From: Thuidium tamariscinum
Taxonomy: Eukaryota > Streptophyta > Bryopsida > Hypnales > Thuidiaceae
Reading direction: 5' to 3'
Length of the DNA stretch: 64,000 nucleotides
NCBI GenBank assembly: GCA_947034885.2
Contig: OX344753.2
Location: forward strand, 30,212,689 to 30,276,688
The translations under genes were made by a program, and so were the position numbers. The first letter of the stretch is position 1, and each line of letters starts with the position of its first letter. Of this stretch, positions 58,480 to 64,000 are shown piece after piece. The notes under the pieces were generated by a model. That model was not told where the DNA came from. It did not search any database and worked only from the letters and a program-made list of their open reading frames with translations.

Positions 58480-58941
58480 TTGAAAATTTAAACATACAAC
58501 TATTGATTTGGAGTTATTTGCAATTACTACTTGTAAAAGTAATTGCATTTCAATAATTGCAAGGTGGATTGTGTAATGAATTTAATAAATTTTCATGTAA
58601 AATTAAGTTTTTTAGAAATGCATTTTAGTGTGAAAAACTTTTTGTAGTTGTTAATGTCACCTCAAATCCCCCAAAAAATTTATATGCAAATTTGAGAAAC
58701 ATTGTGGGAAAAGGCAGCATACTAAATATAGAAAATGTACTCTTCTCTCGTTATAATCGCACAACTCCAATGTAGTTTTGTACTCAAAATTTGTGTACTT
58801 ACTAATAAATAAGCTCTTTAAACATCTATGTGGTCAAATTTTGGAAAAAAATCAATTTGCTTCACTAGGGATGACCACAAGTCCATAAAAAAATTTCATA
58901 CTCAAAATACACTTGAAAAGGCTTGGGCATTTAGGGGTTAA
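58480..58941 (+). mobile_element. Partial TTAA-family copy (right end)
   Basis: The right end GGCATTTAGGGG is followed by TTAA (58938-58941) and is preceded by AAAAGGCTTGG as in the 57-kb copy. The left end is unclear; another decayed right end (TTTAAGGGTTAA) lies at about 58246-58257. Confidence 0.45.
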
Positions 58942-61900
58942 AGTCCAATCAGTCAATTTCTAGTCAAATTAGGAGATTTTTTCCATAAAGATGGATGGAG
59001 AACATATGTAGTCTAGGTGTCCAAAAAATGAATGTGGAAAATTTTATTTGACCTTGGATCTTGGGGAGGTGGTAGTGAACGGTGGGAGTAGAAAACTAGG
59101 ATAAAAAAAAAGATAGGGTATTTTAAATACATGGGACCTAAAAATTATAAAAAGGTTTAGAGTAATATAGGGTATAGAAAATGGAATTGGACGTCTTTAA
59201 AGTATTATAGGGTATGGAATAATAGGCCCCATTAGAAAATGTAGTAATCCTAAGATCCCCCCCTTTATATTAATATTTTTGGCCAAAAGTATGAAAAGGC
59301 TACTTTCTTGCCTAACTTGTGAGAAGGATATTGATTTGGATAAAAGAATAGAAATTTATATTACTATGTGTATAGTATTGTACTATACCAAATATATTTC
59401 ATGAGTTCATTTATTGCTTTAGAATACCTATAACGACTTTACTACTCTTATAGCAATACAATACATAATTTAGTAGTTCACTATTCTTACAACAATACAA
59501 CACATCTGGTATGGTCTGGATGGTCTGGATGGTCTGGATGGTCTAGATGGTCCAATAATCCAACCTTGGATTTACCACCACTACATACTGTTGTCTTAGC
59601 TATCGGTACCCTAGTTATTGCAAGTTGACTTAAGTATGATACAACTATCAACCCGGGCATCATTCATAGGAACCTAGGTGTACAAATAATCGGATATGGA
59701 GTATCTTATTTTTTAATACCAATATTGGTACCTTCTTTATAGTCACAAAGGTATCAAATGTACAGCTATAAGCATTGTATGAAGATTATATAGATTATAA
59801 CCTACCTTCCAGAAAATATTCTTTTTTTTACATGTGAAATGTTGTCTCTTGTAATATTCTGTCCTAATTTGTCAAACTAGGGTCAATTTGTGAGGGATGG
59901 AATCAAGGTACTAGTAGTCCATTTAAGAGCTAATTGCACTTTCAAGAAACTTGAAGTCCTTGAAGCATTTTTCAATAAATTTTAATAGAAAAAAAATAAA
60001 ATTGGCATCTAATTCAAGATACTTTAGATTATTTGAACCTTCAAGGAGTTAGTTATGAATTTATGATTGAAGTTGAATTGTAGAAGTTACCAATAGTTTC
60101 CACCTATGTAAATGCAATCTATTTGAACATTGATGAGGATTTTTTTCAAGCTTGCTTTGTTTTAGGACCTCCTACCTTAATAGTAAAATAGATCAACATA
60201 TTACCACTTAGATTTGCTATTGAGAAACTTGAGAGAAGTTATTTGTCAATTCACATATATTTTAAGAATTGAAAAGGATGATTAGTCATATGGAAGTAGA
60301 ATGATGGCATTCTAATAACAAATGAATTTTCTTTGATTTATCAAAGTTTGTTGGCACTCAATTGATAAAGCATGGGTAGACCTATGCTTAACCACACATT
60401 GATGTGTCTCTTCTCTAAGTGCATTGTCATGAGGCTAAAAGGTTGCTAAAATTGTGGTAATGAATGGATGATTGACTCAAATGGGAGGAGCTAGTAGATG
60501 TTGAAATTGAGTGATTATCAACATTGAGTAGTTCCACCTCAAATGTATTAGAGTTTTTCCTTGCAAGATTAGTCTTTTTTGAGGTGTCTCCTTTGGTGCT
60601 AGACATTTTTGTTCCACCTACTTTTTGCAATTGAAAGTTTTTTTTAATCTTTATGAGTTTATGTTCTCCAAATTTTTTTGAAAAAGTTACATTGATTTAC
60701 AAGTTGATGCACAATGAGTCTATACCCATGCACTTGAATTAACATCTTTAGGATTTAGGAAAAGTAGAAGTTATTTTTTTCAAGAGAACTAAGTTAAATG
60801 CAAAGGTTGGGAATAAAAAGAGGCCTTCTAAAATGATCCTCTAACACAAAGGTACATTTTGTAGTATTCTTCATTGCACCATCAATGTACAAGATGTGGA
60901 CCTTTTAGAAGGTGGTCCACTTTAGTAACCACTAAATTTCAACTTCAAGAATTGACAAAGGTCCAAACATCATTGTATGTTCTTGTCTAATTTGATAGAT
61001 TGGTAATAAAATAATTTAATGGCAATTCAATTTAGATTTTTTAGGTATTGAAACTTTGTTCTTCCACCTAATTTTTAGACACTCATATTTTTTGAATTGA
61101 TTATTTCTATTCATGTATGAATGCACATTCCTTTTTCTAAATTTCTTCTAGAATAATTTTGGGATGTTCAAAATTATCAACTATGAAACAAAATGAGGTA
61201 TATGATCAATATGAATGATATAGAAATTGCTTTTTGATATCAAATTCAATTTAACCTACTTACCTACATTATTTGATTCCATGTAGGTATCTTCACAATA
61301 TTCACAATAATATAGGAATTGTTTTTGTACTATTTGTTAAGTTATAGTTGCAAGTAGTCATTAGTGGTGGGAAGAAAATAAAGTTTGAAAGAAATTTGAA
61401 GTAGGACAAAAATTGTAATAGAATTTTTTAAAATCTAAATTACCATATTATTTATTCATATCAATTTGGAATTATAAGTAATGCAATATTCTTTTCTAAA
61501 TTAGCTCAAAGTGAAAACTTACATAATACATAATGATAGCATGTTAAAAATAAATAAATAAATAATTCCCCCCCTATAAAATAGTGGTTGGTTGCTCCTA
61601 TATCCTTACTTTTTAACACATTGATTCTCCAAAGCCTTGGATAGGACAAAAATGGATTCATTTTGAGCTAACATGCATAACATGGGTTAATTCATATACT
61701 TAAATGGGGGCTACAACTCTACAAGGTGTATTGGAGACTAAAAGAAACACAATAAATTGAGTAATCAATCTATAGGAGGTGACTATTATCAAGTACTTTA
61801 CATCAAAACGGCCAAAATTGATATACTTGCAATCTCTTGCAGCTTGCCTTTACTAAAATGAAAAAAATGAAAAAGAAATTCTACATTCAAAATCAACCAT

Positions 61901-61974
61901 ACACATTGAAGGATAAATCTTGAACCAAATTCTTCAAATAAGCTTACATGTAAGTTGAAAGTAGGGCTTCTTTT
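58942..61974 (+). other. Gene-free AT-rich sequence
   Basis: No gene recognised on either strand. Apart from the microsatellite at 59511, nothing structured stands out. The 67-residue minus frame at 60427-60630 is Ser-rich and has no supporting context. Confidence 0.5.
59511..59553 (+). repeat. (ATGGTCTGG)n short tandem repeat
   Basis: Nearly five 9-bp units ATGGTCTGG, the last with CTAG in place of CTGG. Confidence 0.9.
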
Positions 61975-62250
61975 TGTCATTTTTTAAGAAGTGCCATAGT
62001 GGCAACATAAAATGTTGTAATGGTGCTTCAAAATGCAACATTCATCCATTTATTGAATGTATAGTATGGATTTCATCCACAATTAGGTAATTTAATCTAA
62101 TATTTTTTAAATTTCAAAGTTCTCTGGCGATTTCATCCAAGTTTTTGGCATTTTTTGGGGTGTTTTTTAGCTAGACTATTTTTTGGGGGGCAATGTGGCA
62201 CCAAAAAGCCAAAAAAATGGCCCTAGTTGGAAGTGTCTATTTCCATTTCA
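61975..62250 (+). repeat. Dispersed repeat, copy 2 (TGGCGATTTCATCCA type)
   Basis: Matches 57610-57900 in order and orientation: AGTGCCATAGTGGC, ATTCATCCA, TGGCGATTTCATCCA, and an end GGCCCTAGTTGGAAGT (compare GGGCTGGTTCTCAACGGAAGT in copy 1). Confidence 0.5.
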
Positions 62251-62334
62251 AAAAGAATATAAGTTCTTGGATAACCCTATACAAATATGAAGTTCTTGAA
62301 TTCAACTTCATTATGTACAGTGGGGTACCAATCA

Positions 62335-63025
62335 AAATGTCGTTTTTGAATTCGCAGTGAGAAAATTTTGAGTACTGCCGACTTTGAAAGCCTCTCGAGA
62401 GCTCAAAAATTGGTATTTTACCAAGAAATTTTTACCACACCATAATCTTTAAGTTAATAATATTTTTGACAAATTTCAAGGCCAAAACATTCACCAAATA
62501 AAAGTTATTCAAAATCTACCAACATGGGTAGTGGTGAGAAACATTTCACTATTTTCAACTTTGACACCTTCCTAAGGATTGAGTCTTTTTTTTTTCCATG
62601 AAACAATCTTTGTGTTTTTAATATGTATAAAAAGTTTCAAGGTAAAAAAAAATTTTTTTAAAGATATTTGAAATTTCCCAACAAGTGTAGTGTTGAGAAA
62701 ATTTTCACAATTGCCAACTTTGACACCCTCCCAAGGGCTGAAAAATTGGTTTCTTACCATGAATTGTTCTTTGTGAAGTCATCTCTATGTTGATAAAATG
62801 TGCTCTAAATTTCAAGTTAAAATGAATTACCAAAAAAAGGATATACAAAATCTCCCAACATGTGTAGTTGTGAGGAGGAGTTTTTGAGCCCTTAGTATAG
62901 TGTTATTTTGTGGAGCAAAGTTTGACACAAATGTAAAAACTCAACCTCACAACTACACATGTTGAGAGATTTTGAATATCTTTTTTTTGGTAAGTGATTT
63001 GAACTTGAAATTTGGAACATATATT
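62335..63025 (+). repeat. Diverged tandem repeat (about 160-178 bp) ending in a foldback
   Basis: GAGAAAATTTT...CGACTTTGA or CAACTTTGACACC blocks start near 62361, 62536 and 62695, with a fourth partial start near 62873. The last unit (62805-62880: 'AATTTCAAGTTAAAATGA', 'ACCAAAAAAAGGATAT', 'CAACATGTGTAGTTGTGAGG') is followed by its inverted copy at 62943-63020, giving stems of about 75 bp with a 60-bp loop. Confidence 0.65.
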
Positions 63026-63515
63026 ATCTAGATAAAGTTGATTTTATTCAAAAAAGACCCTTCCATTGCTACAAAACCAAAAGACTCTTTGCCTGTTTAC
63101 TTCCACACCACCTGCACTTACAAAAATTTAATAAATTTAATATTCAATCTTTTTAATAAAAACATGAAACACTATACAACTTTTGTAGCATTTACTGTAG
63201 TACACATGATTTTCTTAGGAATACTCTATAATTAGAAAAATATATATTTTAAAATTTTAAAAATTCATTGATTTTATATACCTTCATTCCATATTTCTAT
63301 TGTTCACAAAACATCACTTTCTTTACTTTAAATGCAAATATCTTACAATCTCTATGGTCAAATTTTGATAATCATTCTACACATTTGCAATGCAAGATGC
63401 AATTTTACATGTTCAAAAATAATGTTTTTCAAGTTTTTAAGATCTTGCAATAGAAAAGTGGTAGTTTTAAGTGTTTTCTTGAAGAAAAAGGCCATGAAGT
63501 GTTAGGGAGTAAATA
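63026..63515 (+). mobile_element. Strongly decayed TTAA-family copy
   Basis: The block 'AATGCAAATATCTTACAATC...GGTCAAATTTTGAT' resembles the right half of the 25.1-kb copy, and the end reads GTGTTAGGGAGTAAA where TTTAGGGGTTAA would be expected. Boundaries are uncertain. Confidence 0.3.
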
Positions 63516-64000
63516 ATCACTAGCAAACTTGGTCAACATGATTGTAGAAAGGTGTACATAAATCAAAGAGATTTTCTACATAAGAACTTTGCCAAATTTG
63601 GTAATTGAATTCAACTTACAATAGAAAGCTATATTGTTTTTCGATTCATTCTATTTAATTGCCCTAGTTTTAACTCTAAATTTGTTTTTTATTATACCTT
63701 TGGAAAACTATAATTAAAAGTTTTCCACTCTTTATTTATCCCTTAAGACTTGAGAGTCACTTTGTTTCTTTGAGAACCAAACTAGGCTCTTTTGACTTTA
63801 GAATTTAAAAATGTTATACAATATTTTTAGGATGGATGTTAAATATCCTGATCTATATGCAATACTTTGTTGCGCATCATTCCAAAAATATTGCAAAAGT
63901 TTTAAGTTTTTTTTCAATTTCAATGTCAAATTGAATATTTAGAAATATATAATTAAAAGACTATCAATTTTGTTTATTAGTATTGGTTAATATCTATTCA
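63516..64000 (+). other. Gene-free end of window
   Basis: AT-rich; nothing recognised. Confidence 0.5.

Noticed and set aside
1..64000. CRISPR arrays, rRNA, tRNA genes or organelle DNA inserts
   Set aside because: None recognised by eye: no regularly spaced identical repeats, no rRNA core motifs, and no complete cloverleaf.

Overview
The window looks like nuclear DNA from a land plant with a large, transposon-rich genome, most simply a gymnosperm-like one, though a fern or lycophyte is not excluded. The evidence is split plant plasma-membrane H+-ATPase exons, one intron of 15.9 kb, very AT-rich DNA full of decayed repeats, plant-type CACTA elements, and no bacterial-style gene packing. Everything here was read by eye, so exon joints and repeat edges are hand-derived.

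Region 1 (about 1-32 kb) is the 3' part of one plus-strand P-type (P3A) proton pump gene. Five consecutive exons (2131-2336, 2552-2701, 18576-18829, 19546-19775, 23356-23452) join in phase at GT-AG sites and encode M5 through M10 and the start of the regulatory tail. The catalytic domains lie upstream of the window, and the last exon(s) were not found. The introns are filled with a repeat family whose ends read TTAA/CCCCTAAA ... TTTAGGGG/TTAA. This pattern suggests a non-autonomous DNA transposon with TTAA target duplications, as in piggyBac- or Kolobok-like elements.

Region 2 (32.3-40 kb) has higher GC at first (32.3-34.7 kb), with an isolated TATA box, short tandem duplications, purine-rich minisatellites (34.7 and 35.2-35.8 kb), a 723-bp inverted-terminal-repeat element (36.4-37.1 kb) and a duplicated telomere-like CCTAAA block (37.9-38.65 kb). 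No gene was recognised.

Region 3 (40.1-43.7 kb) is a sharply bounded, CpG-rich island with many GGATCCG/TCCGGA words. It carries a TATA box and a 478-codon ORF that continues in the same frame for another 187 codons after a single TAG. The product is not recognised. It has a coiled coil and a charged, Pro-rich middle, and is probably mobile-element associated.

Region 4 (43.9-56.2 kb) appears to be a two-gene DNA transposon with convergent spliced genes. The plus-strand gene (44032-47520, three exons) encodes a transposase-like protein with a candidate RNase H-fold DDE core. The minus-strand gene (55970-54552, three exons) encodes a partner of unknown function. Each has in-frame stop codons, and the second also has a frameshift, so both look recently broken. 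Paired GGCGCC motifs lie just outside both starts. A 4731-bp CACTA element (48110-52840, GGT target duplication) is inserted between the genes, and it in turn contains a second copy of the 724-bp inverted-repeat element (50178-50901). The nesting gives an order of insertion.

Region 5 (56.3-64 kb) is gene-free: a 216-bp CACTA MITE, more TTAA-family copies, two copies of another dispersed repeat, a microsatellite, and a tandem plus foldback repeat at 62.3-63.0 kb. No tRNA, rRNA or CRISPR array was seen.
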